From Isoetes taiwanensis (lineage: Eukaryota > Streptophyta > Lycopodiopsida > Isoetales > Isoetaceae), in the NCBI GenBank assembly GCA_021234155.1, contig JAJEKV010000058.1, forward strand, positions 4,722,600 to 4,786,599: a stretch of 64,000 bases of DNA, in the 5' to 3' direction. The notes beneath the pieces were generated by a model. That model had not been told where the DNA came from. It ran no database searches and was given only the letters and a program-made list of their open reading frames with translations. The position numbers and the translations under genes were made by a program. Positions 35,177-47,116 of the stretch are shown here, piece by piece (positions within the stretch are counted from its first letter, which is position 1; every line of letters starts with the position of its first letter).

Positions 35177-36449
35177 ATGAAATATCATAAAGTGGAAAGC
35201 TATATGAAGAAGTGTGAGGCTAGAGCCTCCACAACAAATTGGCCCAGCGACACTGATAAATTAAGTGACAAGCTTGCAGAGTTAGTTCTAGATGTTGCCA
35301 CTGATTGTTTTGTCTCACGCAGAAAGATGAAGGGGTTGCCATGCAATAGTTGGTTTGATCGCCTTGTAGAGCAAAAAGAGAGGCATTTAAGCAGCAAGGG
35401 GAAAGATAGGCAGAGATTAAAGAAAGAATATTTTGCACTCACGAAATCAAAAAGAAAAAGTATGTGTATCGAGACAGCCAGGAGCTGATCCCGTGACACT
35501 ATAGCAGATCCCAAAAATTCTGGAATGAGCTTAAGCCTAAGATGAAGGGGAGACCCCACTGAAACCATGGCTTTAGTAAGCCAAGTGCGTAAGCTGTATC
35601 ACATGCCGGAGGCCAATGTCGGTAATATTGACTTACAGGATGTAGGCTGGTGCTTTGATTTGGAAGACTTAGAAGAAGGGTTAAGTCATCTTGCCAATGG
35701 GAAAGCGGTGATTCAATTGGGCTAGTAGCCGAAATGTTCAAATGGGCGGGTAACTCAATACATGTTGCATTGTTGTCATTATTTAACAATGTTTTCGCAA
35801 AGGGTTTCCTCGACTTGGCAAATGAACGAGTTATCCCCTTGCATAAAGCTGGAGATGAGAATGATCCCGAAATTACCGAATGATTTCGGTTAGTAGTTTA
35901 TATGCCAAATTATTTGCTGCTATCTTTGAATTGTAAATTGAGCACTGGGCTGAAAAACATAATGTTAGAGCTAATCGATGGCGGGGCTTTAGACCAAAAA
36001 GATCTACAGTTGATCATTTGGTTACTTTTGCGAAGCTATGGTTGATTAGGTTAAGGGTAAGAAAAACCCTTTATGCTCTTTTTGTTGATTATGCTAAGGC
36101 ATTTGACACGGTATCTCGTGAGCAATTTATGGGAGAGAATGGAGGCCCTAGGGGTACCAATTGAGCTTAGGCATGCAAATTGAAGATACTTTATGATAAA
36201 GTTTTGGTACAGCTATCATCTCCCTACATTGAGCAATGCGCAGATGTGGTAGAAAGCAATATTGGAGTGAAGCAAGGGTGCCCATTGTCGCCCACACTAT
36301 TTGGCCTATTCATAGACCAACTACAGGCTTGGATGTCTGAATATGGCGGGGATGGGACTCCATTGTTTAGATGCATGGTTCTGTTGCTCTTATATGCTGA
36401 TGATGTTGTTCTTCTTTCCGTTCGATTGGAAGGCATGCGAAGCATTTAG
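35177..36449 (+). pseudogene. LINE ORF2, reverse transcriptase part (frameshifted)
   Basis: Motif A appears as LYALFVDYAKAFDTVSRE near 36075-36125. Downstream GVKQGCPLSPTLFGLFIDQL and LLYADDVVLLS (36355-36420) are the QGCPLSP and YADD blocks that hold the catalytic aspartates. Linker regions are broken by stops and shifts. Confidence 0.85.
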
Positions 36450-36741
36450 ATCTTGTTGGCACATTTCGTGAGAACAGAAAAGTATGAAGGTAAATATGTC
36501 AAAGACTAAGATGATGGTATTTGGGACAAATAAAGTAGATCATCTTAAATTCCTCTATCATGGAGAACCTGTGGAAATTGTCACCTCATATAAGTATCTA
36601 GGGATACATGTGGACAAGGGGCATAGCTGGAACTCTCATTTGTTGAGCATAGAGTAAATGGAGGCTGAAAGCATTATATAGCATGCAGTAAAAGTGGAAA
36701 AAGGTAAATATGGGACTTTAGCCTGAGGCGTACATTATATC

Positions 36742-37626
36742 GTGTCTTTGGTCCAAACAGTTTTGCTCTATGGGTGTGAAGTATGGGGCCGGGATTATCT
36801 CAGAGAATCCTGGAAAAAGGTTGAGAAAGTGGGGAAGAAGTTCTTGCGAACAGAATTGGGTACTAAAGCTCAAACTCCATATGATATCTTCGCTTGTAGA
36901 GTGTGGCATGATGCCACCAGAGGTGAAGCCTTATGCGTAACGCTTTACATATCTCTCTCTAAGTTGCTATTTGATATGCGGAAGGCGACTTACCAAGGCT
37001 AGCATTAGAATACAAGAGACAAGGGATGGTACTCAGATATTAGGGAATGGATGAGGAAGTGGGGGATGGACATTCATGGTATACGTGAGAATAAGGGCAA
37101 TCTAAGAGAGTGGGTGCATGAACACCTCATTAGAAGAAGCTGGAGAGTCCCGGAGACAAAAAAACATTTCTATAGACAGTATATAAATCCCACTCTCCAA
37201 GAGGCCAAATACCTCAAGGAAGGTGTGTCTTTTGGTGCCAGACAGATGATAAGCAGGATGCGGCTTAGCTCCCATAGGCTTGGGGTTGAAGTAGGACGTT
37301 GGAGTAATATTCCCCATGAATTGAGATTTTGCAAAGTATGCAATATGGGAGAAGTAGAAGATGAATTACATGTCATCGTAAGGTGCCCGTCATACTCAAG
37401 AATTCGAGATAAGTACAGTATCCGTTCAAACTCTTTGCTGGAATTCTTTGATTTGCCTGGACATCACATTGGTAAATACTTGAAGGAAATATTGATACAG
37501 AGAGAACAGTTAATGAGTATTAAAGATTGTAATGTTATACATGATGAGAGATGGGAAGAGTCTAATGCATTCTTGTCAGAAGATGCATTAGAGGATATCT
37601 TTTATAACGTTGAATATGTACATTGA
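36742..37626 (+). pseudogene. LINE ORF2, C-terminal part
   Basis: The segment from LLYGCEVWGRDYLRE onward is the connection region common in non-LTR elements. The last frame (37051-37626) carries CKVCNMGEVEDELHVIVRC, a Cys/His zinc-knuckle-like motif, and ends at 37626 just before the 3' UTR. Confidence 0.8.
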
Positions 37627-37700
37627 TCGTCTCATAGACCTGGTGGTCTACAGACGTAATAAATACAACATTTCATTTCATTTCATTTCATTTCATTTCT

Positions 37701-37726
37701 CCCAACGTAGCACTTGTCGCTTCTAG
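37701..37726. repeat. Right target-site duplication candidate of the LINE
   Basis: Contains GTAGCACTTGTCGCTTCTAG and matches 32664-32689 with one mismatch. It directly follows the (CATTT)n tail. Confidence 0.65.
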
Positions 37727-38580
37727 GTAGGCTCCAAAGGGTTCTTCTAATGGATGTGCCTATTTTCTCTTCCTGGCGTAGCTTTGTGGCTTCCAGAGGG
37801 CACTGAGGGGTAGACCCCCGTGGTCGGGCCTAGTGTATCTATATATTTTCTCTCTCGACATAGCAATGTCGCTTTTGAGGATTCTTTATAATTTCTCTCT
37901 TCTGCTATTTTTTCTCGTCAGATTCTTGTGCTCTGCTTGCTTTTCGAGCATGATGCATGCTTGGCCATAGGGCTCCTAACCTTTTCACGTTAACCATCTG
38001 TGTCATTGTGTTTTTTGTGTTGGCGTGATCCTCTTTCTTGACACTGAGGTGTTAACCGATTTTTAGCAGTTCCGAGGTAGTTGCGGTTGCAGTTTTCACT
38101 TCTACCTTCTTGTTGGAGTGAGGTTCAGAGTCGATATTTGAGGGTTGCGGGCCGAGGTGCAGCTTTGGTCTGGTCAATTAGGACTTGGACGGGCTTTGGA
38201 TGCGGTTTTTGGGTTCGGGAACTTTGTGGGGCGTGGGCCTAGTTATATGTTTTGAGCTAGTTATATGGCTGAGGTTATTGTAGGTTTTTTCACTCATATT
38301 CACTCATGTTGGGGCCTCATTGTGGGTATCCTATGGGTCATTGTATTTTCATTCATTCAGCTCAATGGAACTCCACTTCACTTCAGGATATTATTGCCTT
38401 TCCCTAGAATAACCTTAATTCATTTGAGCAAGGGAAAATGACTAAAATGTCCCTATTAACAAAATATCCTTCAAAACGAGGTAATTTTCTAAAATGGCAA
38501 TATAATGTCCAATCAACTAAGAAAATCTAACTTTAGAACTTGCGTGTAAGAATTGGATTGATTTAATTTTTATTGACATG
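37727..38580 (+). repeat. Pyrimidine-rich repeat DNA with LINE 5'-end-like module
   Basis: At about 37793-37840 AGAGGGCACTGAGGGGTAGA followed by GTCGGGCCTAGTGTATCT parallels the first bases of the LINE at 32688-32740. Further modules TAGCAATGTCGCTTTT follow. No gene; AAATGTCCC-type words occur near 38440. Confidence 0.5.
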
Positions 38581-38760
38581 TCTAAGGACCCAATATAAGA
38601 TAGGTAAATAGGTAGGTAGATAGGTACATAGATTTTTAATGTCCACCAGAAGCTGAAACTTATGGGACCCCGTCCTGCCCCCACCATTGTACATGGATGA
38701 GATGGATCCTCCCCCTATTAACTTTACAATGATCATTGCTACTTTCACAACAAGACGTTG
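38581..38760 (-). mobile_element. LINE 3'-end fragment
   Basis: On the minus strand GGGTCCCATAAGTTTCAGCT is followed by TCTGGTGGACATTAAAAATC and a decayed (TACC/TATC)n tail. This is collinear with the 3' end at 30831-30950 (GGGTCCCATGACCTATTGGT, CCGTGGACGTTAAAAAAACT). Confidence 0.6.
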
Positions 38761-41487
38761 AACCTATGTCCATTACAATAAGAATATAAAAAACAGCCCT
38801 CGCCCCATAGGTTTTTTGAGAGAAAAAACTGGATAGGAATAAATTCTCTAATGAATATATACAAAAATCATTTAAATTAGTTAAAATCTTCAAGTTATAA
38901 TGTTTGATTTTTAAGAACGTCGAACAACTCAAAACAACATAACCCGTAGCTTCCACTATGAATTTGATTTTATTGGAAAGATTTCCTCTAATCTAGGAGG
39001 TTTTTGAAGACAAGTTTTAAACTTGGTAAGCCACAAGAACTGCATTACTATATTTTCGAAGGGCATTTAGTTAATTTTAGCAAAAAAGTGGAAGTGCTTT
39101 GAGAATTTTTCCTTTTAGCAATTTTAATTTTGGCCCCCTTTTTTTTAGCACTTTTGCACAAATGCCCGTCCAGAGCTTCCTACATTCTTAGGCTATCCAA
39201 GTTGCACCCAGATGGGATTTTTGTGCAAGTGGATGCTCTTTCAAGCCTTTGATTTTTCATCTACGGCGTTGGAAATTCACAAAAATTAGAGTTAATTTCA
39301 TCTACGGCGGTGGAAATTCACAAAAATTACAGTTAGTTATGGGAGCAGCTTGGACAAGCAAAGAACATTGTGACTCGCTGGCTTTTAAATCTTCTTCTAT
39401 TCATCCTTTTCATTGCTCCATCTGCTGCAAGAATTCTCTCTTGTTTCCTTAGTTTTTCTGTGACTTTCAATTTTGGTTTTAGAGACGGGCTTGTAATAAT
39501 TTCACTAAATCTTTGCATACTCTTCTTTTACAGAAACGTCAGCAATATATAGACAGCAGTCTTAACTAGATCTAACCTCACATAGGTCATTTTCATTCTG
39601 GCTTATATTTCTGGATTTGCCCTTGATCAGACCAATGCTTATCTGTGATGAATTAAATAAGGAATCTGCAGTCTAAGCCAGCTGCTGAAGAAAACATCTG
39701 AGGTGGTATTTATGTTCTTCTTGAGCTATGATAGTATGTTTATTAGTCCTTTTTTACTTGTTCTTGCCAGAAATGGTGTTTATGTTTCTGAGAAGTATTG
39801 GGTCAACAAATTCTTGTTTCTGTTGTAGTAATACCATTCAAGTTTTGCATTAAGACCATCACTGGGTCATAGGCTAAAACCAACATCCAATTTCCCATAG
39901 GTACATTTCTGGGCTCTTCTATGCATACAAAACCCTTGGTTGATTCTTGGGACATTCTTGCAGTTTTCCTTCTTTCTTGAGAAAGGCTTCCATGTCCATT
40001 TTTTTGCTTCATCTACGTAGACATGTTTTCACTACGATTTCTTGCCTAGGGTATATACCAATGTATAGAGCTATTGTCTAGTTGTGATTAGAATTGATAT
40101 ATATATGCCATAGCTATGACTGACTAAGATAATTCCAAATTCAATCTCTATTTTGCAAAGTTTTTGTCCCTGTGGCAATGTCTATCTCTCGAGCTATTTG
40201 TCACTCTATCAAGGCAATCTATGAAATCGCTTGGAAAAGGGGATAGTCCGTTTAGCCTCCGAAGCTTGGTATAACCTTCCCCATATTCAAAATGTCTGCT
40301 AAAATTTAATCTATCAAAGGCATACCAAGACAAAATATGAGACGTTATATAACCAGATGCTGACACTCGCATATTGCAAAGAGAGACAGAGTCGTTTTGG
40401 AAGGAAAATTAGTCTTGTACTACACAACAACCATATCTACACCTGATAGCCTGATATATACAATGGAGCAACTGGGCACCTACAATACATCCAACTTCTC
40501 AGTAAATCCATCCTTGAGACATATTTAGAACAATGTCACTAAAAGTCATTAGATTTCATGGTATCTAGCTTGGTAATGCAGTCCTATATATGATAGAATG
40601 GTAGGTCCTGTAAGAGATAGGTCAGTTACACAAAGTAATTCCACAACTCTCATAAAGGCATTTCTATCTTCTCAAGATCTACTTATAAACATGAAAGTAT
40701 TCCATATTGAGGTAGGTTCACACATCTGGACTTAGATATCAACAGCCCCATGGAAAGCAAGTACAAGATAAGAGCTGAGACAGTGTGTAAAGTCAAACTC
40801 CAGCTCAATTGCTCTCTTCTTTGGTTCTCAACTGGTATGTGAAACATTCCCATATGGTTTTGGTAGAAATGCAGATAAACATCTTAAGGCCCGTGGGACC
40901 TGTGGGAAGGGTGCCTAATTGAAATTTCAGTTGCTCATGCATTACAAATGTTTTACTAGAAGCAAGAGGTATGATTATCACTTATGCCACTTTTTGATTA
41001 GGCATCCCCGGTCTGCCATTGATGCATTCAATATTGAGTTGCTTTCCTGTGCTTTTCTTCAGAGTATGGCCTCCTTGTTATTTGTTTCTTTATTAATACA
41101 GAAAAATCATTTTTTAAAATAAGCCAGAAAACGAGACTTGTGAAACCGAAGTAGAAGAAACTAGGTGATTGTAATGGACATCGCAACTCACACTTGTATG
41201 AATGCAAACTTTTAATGTCAAGTAAATAGTTCAATAGGCAAGTTCGAACATCTTATATGATCTCCGTCAATCAACAGAAGTATCTGAGCATGGTTCATCC
41301 TATGCTTTATATAGTAGGGAAAAAAGCCATGAAGATTGTAGCTTTATTTGCTTCGTAAAACCATGAAGATTCTGGCTTTTTATTTTTTCTCTCAGTAATT
41401 TTGGGACCTAGATACATAGACGTAGCTTTGTATAAGGATATAATATTCCTTTCAAATTGTTTTCTAATGTATTATTGAAAAAAAAAG
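38761..41487. other. Intergenic, no gene recognised
   Basis: A ~43-bp tandem pair (39253-39331, sharing TTTCATCTACGGCG and GGAAATTCACAAAAATTA) is present. The word AAATGCCCG near 39165 resembles ends of MULE-like repeats. No coding domain was seen. Confidence 0.45.
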
Positions 41488-42518
41488 GGAAAATTCTAAA
41501 AATGCCCTTGTATTTTGCAATCATTATGAAAATGCCCTTATATTTGTTGGTATTGTCAAAATGCCCCTGGTGTGGTGAAGTTCAAAAATCCAGCTCCATC
41601 TCCATCCATGCTTAGCCTAAATGGTTGTTTCCTCTCTTTAGCTCTTCCTTCCTTCCTTCCTTTTTCTATTCCATTCTAGAATGGGAATGTGGTTGGGAAA
41701 GCAGATCGTGTGTGCAAAATCTCGATTGGAGATTTGGACAATTTCCAATCATACGAAAATACCCATCTTGAATGAGATGCTGGAAAGAAGCAAAAAAGAA
41801 GACATGTCCGTCCAAAAGAAGGCACCAAAAGAAGCAGAAGTGTTGCAAGGCTATTAACATGCAAATCCATAGTCTGATGCCTAAAAGCTACCGTAAAATT
41901 GGGATTACCTAATATAATCTGCGGAGCAGGGCCGGGTGGAGCTGGAGCTCTAACAATGACCCAAATCGCCCAACATTTGCCTCCCATCCCATTTCTAACG
42001 TTCCAAGCTGTTTATGTTTTGGCCATTCTTAACAGATACAAAGCAAAAGATCACGTGTGCATCGATTTTAGGAACAGGAACAGGCAAATTGTTCTGAGCA
42101 AAAAGGCATAAAACATTCGGCAGCAACTTCAAGCGATGGATTTGATTTTGGATTTGATAAGCCAAGAAACCAATAGATGTAAAGATGTATTCAACAAAAG
42201 AGTTGGATTATGGTGAAAACCAATCGAAATTTATTCAACAAAGGAGTTGGATTATGGTGAAAATGGATAGAAATCTTTGGATATCTTTTGATATGTATCG
42301 ATTGCTTCTAAATTTAGTTATCATGGATCAATAAGATGTTATTTCTCCCATTGAAATAGAACATGCAAAAGAACATGCACCACATCAATGAGGCAAAAGG
42401 ACAGGACGCAGAAAGATATCATACGCTATCTTGTACAGTAGAAAAATTGGGGGCATTTTGATAATTAAGGCATTTTCACAACTATTATAAAATATAAGGG
42501 CATTTTTAGAACATTCCC
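41488..42518. mobile_element. ~1.03-kb TIR element, probably Mutator-like and non-autonomous
   Basis: The left end (GGGAAAATTCTAAAAATGCC onward) and the inverted right end (GGGAATGTTCTAAAAATGCC) match for about 75 bp with internal repeats of AAAATGCCC. Flanks are A-rich on both sides (AAAAAAAAA versus AAAAATAAA), compatible with a 9-bp duplication but not decisive. The interior includes a ~46-bp tandem pair (about 42188-42270, GAGTTGGATTATGGTGAAAA) and no transposase. Confidence 0.7.
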
Positions 42519-43270
42519 AAAAATAAAACATCCACATTGTATCTTTTGCAGCATGGAGATTAATTCCTAGGTGCACAAACTTCATGCGTCCTTTTAACAA
42601 TTGCAACTTCAAGAATTCCTAATAGGGTTGCCAAATGCTACTAGATCTTCTATGGGCCTTAATTTTTTCAAGACATACCTCATCATGGCACATGTGACTC
42701 CCCCTTCCTCCTTAATGATGCTCGATCTCAAGCATGTGGAGTATATTCATGTCCTACCCTCAACTTAGCCGATAACCTGGAAGAGGGGGTCTTTAATAGG
42801 CCATGAAAATGTTAGGCCTCCACTTGTCCAGCTATATGAGTCGAATGAAAGGAGTTCGTATTTATCTTCTCATATACCCTGAATTACTTCCAATGGATCA
42901 AATGCAATGAACTGTAATCATGCATTGTTACATTGTGGTTGTCAGATATAAAATTATTTAAGCAAGCATTAATCACAAGATTGTATTTGGTTGGCTTTTT
43001 TTGTGATTTAGCAATGCTGATGTTCTTAAATCTTAAAAAATATATACAATATATATTGCATTTATATACAAAGTGTGAAAGAATAGTCAATGATTAATGC
43101 TCAGAAAGCTTTTGAAAAAATAATTCACATGCACCACACTAAGTTTGTTAGTATGGTATCGTTTATATGTGTGGAAGTCTGGAGAATTGATGTCTTTTGT
43201 TTGTTTATATGTGGAAGTCGGGAGAATTGACATCTTTTATTTGGTGCACATGTACTATACATGATGTTGT
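42519..43270. other. Intergenic, no gene recognised
   Basis: A ~45-bp tandem pair (about 43155-43250, GTGGAAGTC.GGAGAATTGA) is present. Nothing else. Confidence 0.45.
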
Positions 43271-43730
43271 TTTATGGAATACTACCATTGTAGCATATGC
43301 TCTATAGTATCAGACTTTTCGAAGAGATGCCTCAAAATGGTATTATGCCTGATGCAGTCCATTTCAATTTCTTGCTTTCTAGATGCAGCCATGGAAGCTT
43401 GTTCTATGTAGGCTATCATTCTTTTCGTTCATTGAGTTACTATTATTCTGTTAAATAATTGAGCATCACTATGCATATGTAATGATTTGCTTAGTCATGC
43501 AGGTTGTCTTCAAAATATAATATTCTAGAAATGGCATTTGAGCTTGTGCAGACATGGAAGGGCTCCACACTCTATTGCAGATTAAACATGGCACATAATA
43601 TGTTGAATAATATTTTACCATTGAGGCCTTTCAATAGTGGAGCCCTTGTGCTCTTGTCAAACATGTAAGCAAATGGCAATCTAGATGATGAAAGTTGAAG
43701 GTTAAAAATGGCATTCCTTGGGCTAGAAAG
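43271..43730 (+). pseudogene. Pentatricopeptide repeat (PLS/E-class) pseudogene
   Basis: NTTIVAYAL, then after a short break LFEEMPQNGIMPDAVHFNFL and LSRCSHGSLFYVGYHSF, follow the last PPR motifs before the E domain (W-N-T-M-I-AY..LFxxM, P-D-x-V-T-F..LL-S-A-C-S-H-x-G-L). Further on, NSGALVLLSNM, a stop in place of the usual Tyr, then ANGNLDD, match the E-domain motif. Such proteins edit organellar RNA. Frameshifts and stops make this copy dead, and the TIR element at 43908 lies just beyond its end. Confidence 0.78.
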
Positions 43731-43777
43731 ATGACGTTCATTAGCTAGATGGTTGAGGACATGTAAATAGGCAATTT

Positions 43778-43910
43778 ACGTACTAGGTAATTGCCCCGGA
43801 GGAGGCTCATTCCACCCTGTAAAGGGCTCCGGCGGCGCCGCCAAACTTAGCGGCGACGCCGGAGCCCTTTACAGGCGGAATGAGCCGAGTCCGGGCAATT
43901 ACCGGACGTA
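43778..43910. repeat. ~130-bp GC-rich hairpin
   Basis: GGTAATTGCCC, GGCTCATTCC, CCTGTAAAGGGCTCCGGCG on the left are mirrored by CGCCGGAGCCCTTTACAGG, GGAATGAGCC, GGGCAATTACC on the right, around AAACTTAGCGG. Probably a foldback MITE. It abuts the terminal repeat of the PHD-carrying element. Confidence 0.8.
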
Positions 43911-44678
43911 ATGACCAAATGGTTCAAATTTCCAAGAATATCTTTGCTTCATCCAGCCTGAGGTCCTGCACAAATAGATGAACGAAATCATAGCAATACA
44001 AACCTTAAGCATCAGATCTAGCTGCACAAATATCCTCCAGAGTCATTCTGCGAAGCTTCTAGAAGCGGGACTGGCTGGCTTGATTTGTTAGAATACCTAG
44101 AACGAAGCCACTGCCCTTCTGGAACCTTGTGCACACCGTAGCATTCCTGGTGGACAGCCATATTACAAGAATCACAAAATAAAATCTGGTTGCCATCATC
44201 GACATCTCCACTATTACACATGGCACAGATCTTCCTCGTCTGCATCTAGAGGTGAAATAATAGTCGTAATCATATCACCACACAAGAAACTGGATGAACT
44301 CTTCTTCTTGTTCGCAGGACTTGCTGCTAAGTGCTTCCGTTTCACACCTCTCACGGATTGCTGTTCTTCAGCGCATAACAGCTCCTCCATATGTTGAAAA
44401 AGGAAAGAAATCGAAACAGATTGGGCTCGAGTTAAGCAAAAAAACCAGCAAGAAGAAGCTTGGAGAAGTCCGGCGATGTAAGAGCTTGAAGAAGTCGCTT
44501 GGTGATGCAAGAGCGCCACACAGTATGGCGATGGAGGCAAAGGCGCCACACAGTCTGCTACAGTGCCAGAAACAGGGCTAGCGGCGGGAAAGGGGGCTAG
44601 GGGCGGCGCCGCTCTGAAGCTATTACGCCTTATAATCTTAAGGCAATAATGGCATAATTTGAACCATTTGGTCATTAC
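43908..44678. mobile_element. 771-bp TIR element carrying a PHD-gene fragment (Pack-type)
   Basis: Perfect 23-bp terminal inverted repeats, GTAATGACCAAATGGTTCAA plus ATT, lie at 43908-43930 and 44656-44678. The interior is exon-like host sequence on the minus strand, including a PHD finger. No matching target duplication was found; the left side abuts the 43778 hairpin, which may have destroyed it. Confidence 0.75.
44018..44245 (-). pseudogene. PHD-finger gene fragment
   Basis: KICAMCNSGDVDDGNQILFC, then DSCNMAVHQECYGVHKVPEG and QW, is the first part of a C4HC3 PHD finger of the kind in plant PHD/bromodomain-like chromatin readers. The first four Cys, the His and the next Cys are present; the final Cys pair is lost because the sequence leaves the motif after QW. 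Upstream on the same strand (to about 44400) RGVKRKHLAASPANKKKSSS suggests a basic N-terminal region. Intact proteins bind histone H3 tails; this captured piece is incomplete. Confidence 0.85.
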
Positions 44679-45424
44679 AAATAATTAACTTCATCTAATT
44701 TAGAATGGGGCTCCAAAGGTATTGATCTCACGATAAAGGTATAAAGAAAGAAAATTCAAACTGTGATTTTCACATATGATATAAGTAGGTTGATATAGTT
44801 TTCTAGGAAGTTGATAAGAATATTATGTGGAAGATGATATGGGGCTTTTGCCATATTTTCAAACATCATATACTTTCTCATCATCATGGACCTTACTTCG
44901 AGTTAAAGATTCCCATCATTTTGCTATAATCACCAAAACTGGAATTGACTTTTGCAGCAAAAGTGCTGATTGATCTTTCAAAATTATGTCCCTTACTATG
45001 CATGTTGCATGTTGCATATCTTACTAGCAGTGTTCCTATTATATATGCTACTTGCTAGCCAAATGAAATGTTTTTCCTAGTGACAATAGATCTTTGGAGC
45101 AAATTGGTGCTATGGTGCATACAAGATTGAGACTTGTGAATTTAAAATGTTTTTCCAATAATTCTCTTTATGGTTACAAATTGTAACCATGGCTTCTCTA
45201 GCCCTTTATGAATGGAGGCACGCTAGTTGTTATACTTTGGCAGGGATTTTATGTGTGCTGCCAAGATCTTTTGGCACACCACATTTAAGAGTGCGAATTT
45301 TTGGAGGGTTTTTCTGGGAAGGGTTTAGAGGGTTTATTAGATTGTGTCTTCTTTTTTTTAATTTTGTCAATGGTTCTGAGGTATAAAAGATGCACATCTA
45401 GACTACATATTATAATAAATATAA
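44679..45424. other. Intergenic, no gene recognised
   Basis: AT-rich, no coding or repeat structure recognised. Confidence 0.45.
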
Positions 45425-46273
45425 CTACACCATTTCACGCTCCATCCACGCTACTGTTCTATGGTTACCATCCCAACAAAGGAACATTTTACCTGACAAG
45501 TCCTTCCACTCCTTGGAAGCTTCAAGTTCCTTCTCAAAGTCATCGTTAACTTCATTCCAATAATCATCCCATTTAGAGCGAATAGAATCTGTAACTGGAA
45601 CATCACATCCCTTAATGGATTTCATGGATAGTACAAACTTTCCTTTCTCAGGTAAATATCCGTCATTACGAAGAACATCTCTCATTTTAGTATCAGATTT
45701 TGACACTGCACGCACGGCTTCATTTCGTAAAACACGACAAAGGGGAATCTTGGGAGGTTCTGTTCCTCTCTCAATGCGACATTCGCTCATTATGTCAGCC
45801 ACCATCTCATGCGCAAAAACCTATACAAAGTTCATGATTAAATATTTCACAAGGAGAAAAAATAAAATGATCCAACTTGAGAACCACTCACCTGGGCAAA
45901 TTCTAGATCAGTGGCAGTCATATCCTGAACATCACTTGGTTTGTCTTTCTCTGACATTGGACTTTCGATATCTTTGGTCATTGTTGATTCAGTTAACGCT
46001 TTGTCAAGGGCTATAGATTTTGCTTCTTCTTTGGATACCTCTAGTGAATATGAATGCTTCTGTCGCCTTCGCTTTGGTGGTGTGTACGCTAGAGGAACAA
46101 ATGGGATGGGAGTTTTGTTTCTAATGTGAACCATAACAGACCATGTCCCTATTCTGCACAACACCTAGAGTGATCAATAGATGAATGCAATGAACCTTTT
46201 TTTTTGTTTAACAAACAAACATTATGAATGAAAGAACCAACCTTTTTGGAAGAGGTGCGCCGCCACACTGGGT
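45425..46273 (-). CDS. Exons of an unidentified WDGNHR-motif protein
   Basis: Three minus-strand exons fit in phase. A 32-nt exon (46242-46273, PVWRRTSSKK) lies between CTGCAG and GTTGGTT. Exon A (45892-46164) carries PPKRRRQKHSYSLEV, a likely nuclear localisation signal, and ends before GTGAGT. Exon B (45425-45820) begins VFAHEMVADIMSECRIERG and ends KMFLCWDGNHRTVAWMEREM before a stop. GNHR recalls the G-x-H-R core of ParB/sulfiredoxin-fold proteins; this is an inference from one short motif. If so, the domain is cut short, since the fold would need residues after GNHR, so the copy may be truncated at 45425. No start exon is visible here; a candidate first exon for the family lies at 55744-55764. 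The frame is clean for 222 codons across exons A and B, unusual amid the surrounding decay. Confidence 0.5.
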
Positions 46274-46936
46274 CTGCAGTCTAGTGTCTGTAGTCTGTTG
46301 TCTTCTGCAGTATAAGAGACACCACTATCAACAACAACAAATATGGCATATAATAAGGCAACCATAATACAGACATGGCACTAGGCTTTATTTGCCTTAT
46401 TATGATTGCTTCTTTTATCTAGATATAATCTAGCAGGAGAATCCATGGCATACTCTTGGATGGCATACTCTTTATGGTCCATGATATAAAATCTAGCAGG
46501 AGAATCCATGGCATCCATGGCATAGAAGGAGAATCTGTGGCACATACCGATTACATTATTTCTGATAACTTCTTTTCCAATTCGTCTTGCTAAATCTTGA
46601 TCTTGAGAGGAAGGAGGTTTAGATCAAGCAAGTGTATGTATGGCAGAGGGAGAATCTATGGCACAATCCAATTAACTATTTCTGGAAGGAATGGTAATCA
46701 CAGATGCAATCGGATAGCCTCTTTGGATCTTTGGCAGCATATACTTTAATGCTTTGGTATTCAAGTCTTACTAGTAACAAGTGGCTTTACTAGTAACCAG
46801 TGGTAAACGTTTGGTAAGGGAAGGCATATAAATTTGTGAATGCCCTTGTTTACTGTGAGAATGGGAATGGGTCAGAGAGATGCGACATCAATAATTAAGT
46901 GAGGAGGCTACCACATAAACAGAGCATGGAATAATT
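46274..46936. other. Intergenic, with sequence shared with 54.7 kb
   Basis: GGCAACCATAATACAGACAT plus GGCACTAGGC (about 46359-46387) recurs near 54736-54762, consistent with two related copies of the WDGNHR locus. A ~60-bp duplication (ATCTAGCAGGAGAATCCATG at about 46429 and 46489) is also present. Confidence 0.5.
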
Positions 46937-47116
46937 TAAGGGCTAAACTTAGCTATTTGGCGATTTTTTAGCACATTTTCAAAAAAGATTGGCTAAAGTA
47001 AATGGAAAAAAATGGGAAAAAAATAATAATTTTAGCTTAACTTTTTTCGGGACTGCACCAACTCTGGAGCTCTTTAGCCAAATGCTAGAAAGTGCGAGAG
47101 TGAAATTTTGTATTCT
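46937..47116 (-). repeat. Repeat family A, copy 3
   Basis: Reverse-complement match to 1623-1795: TTAAGGGCTAAA at the outer end, CATTTTCAAAAAA, TAAATGGAAAAA, CTTTAGCCAAATGCTAGAAA and GAGTGAAATTTTGTATT. Confidence 0.7.
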
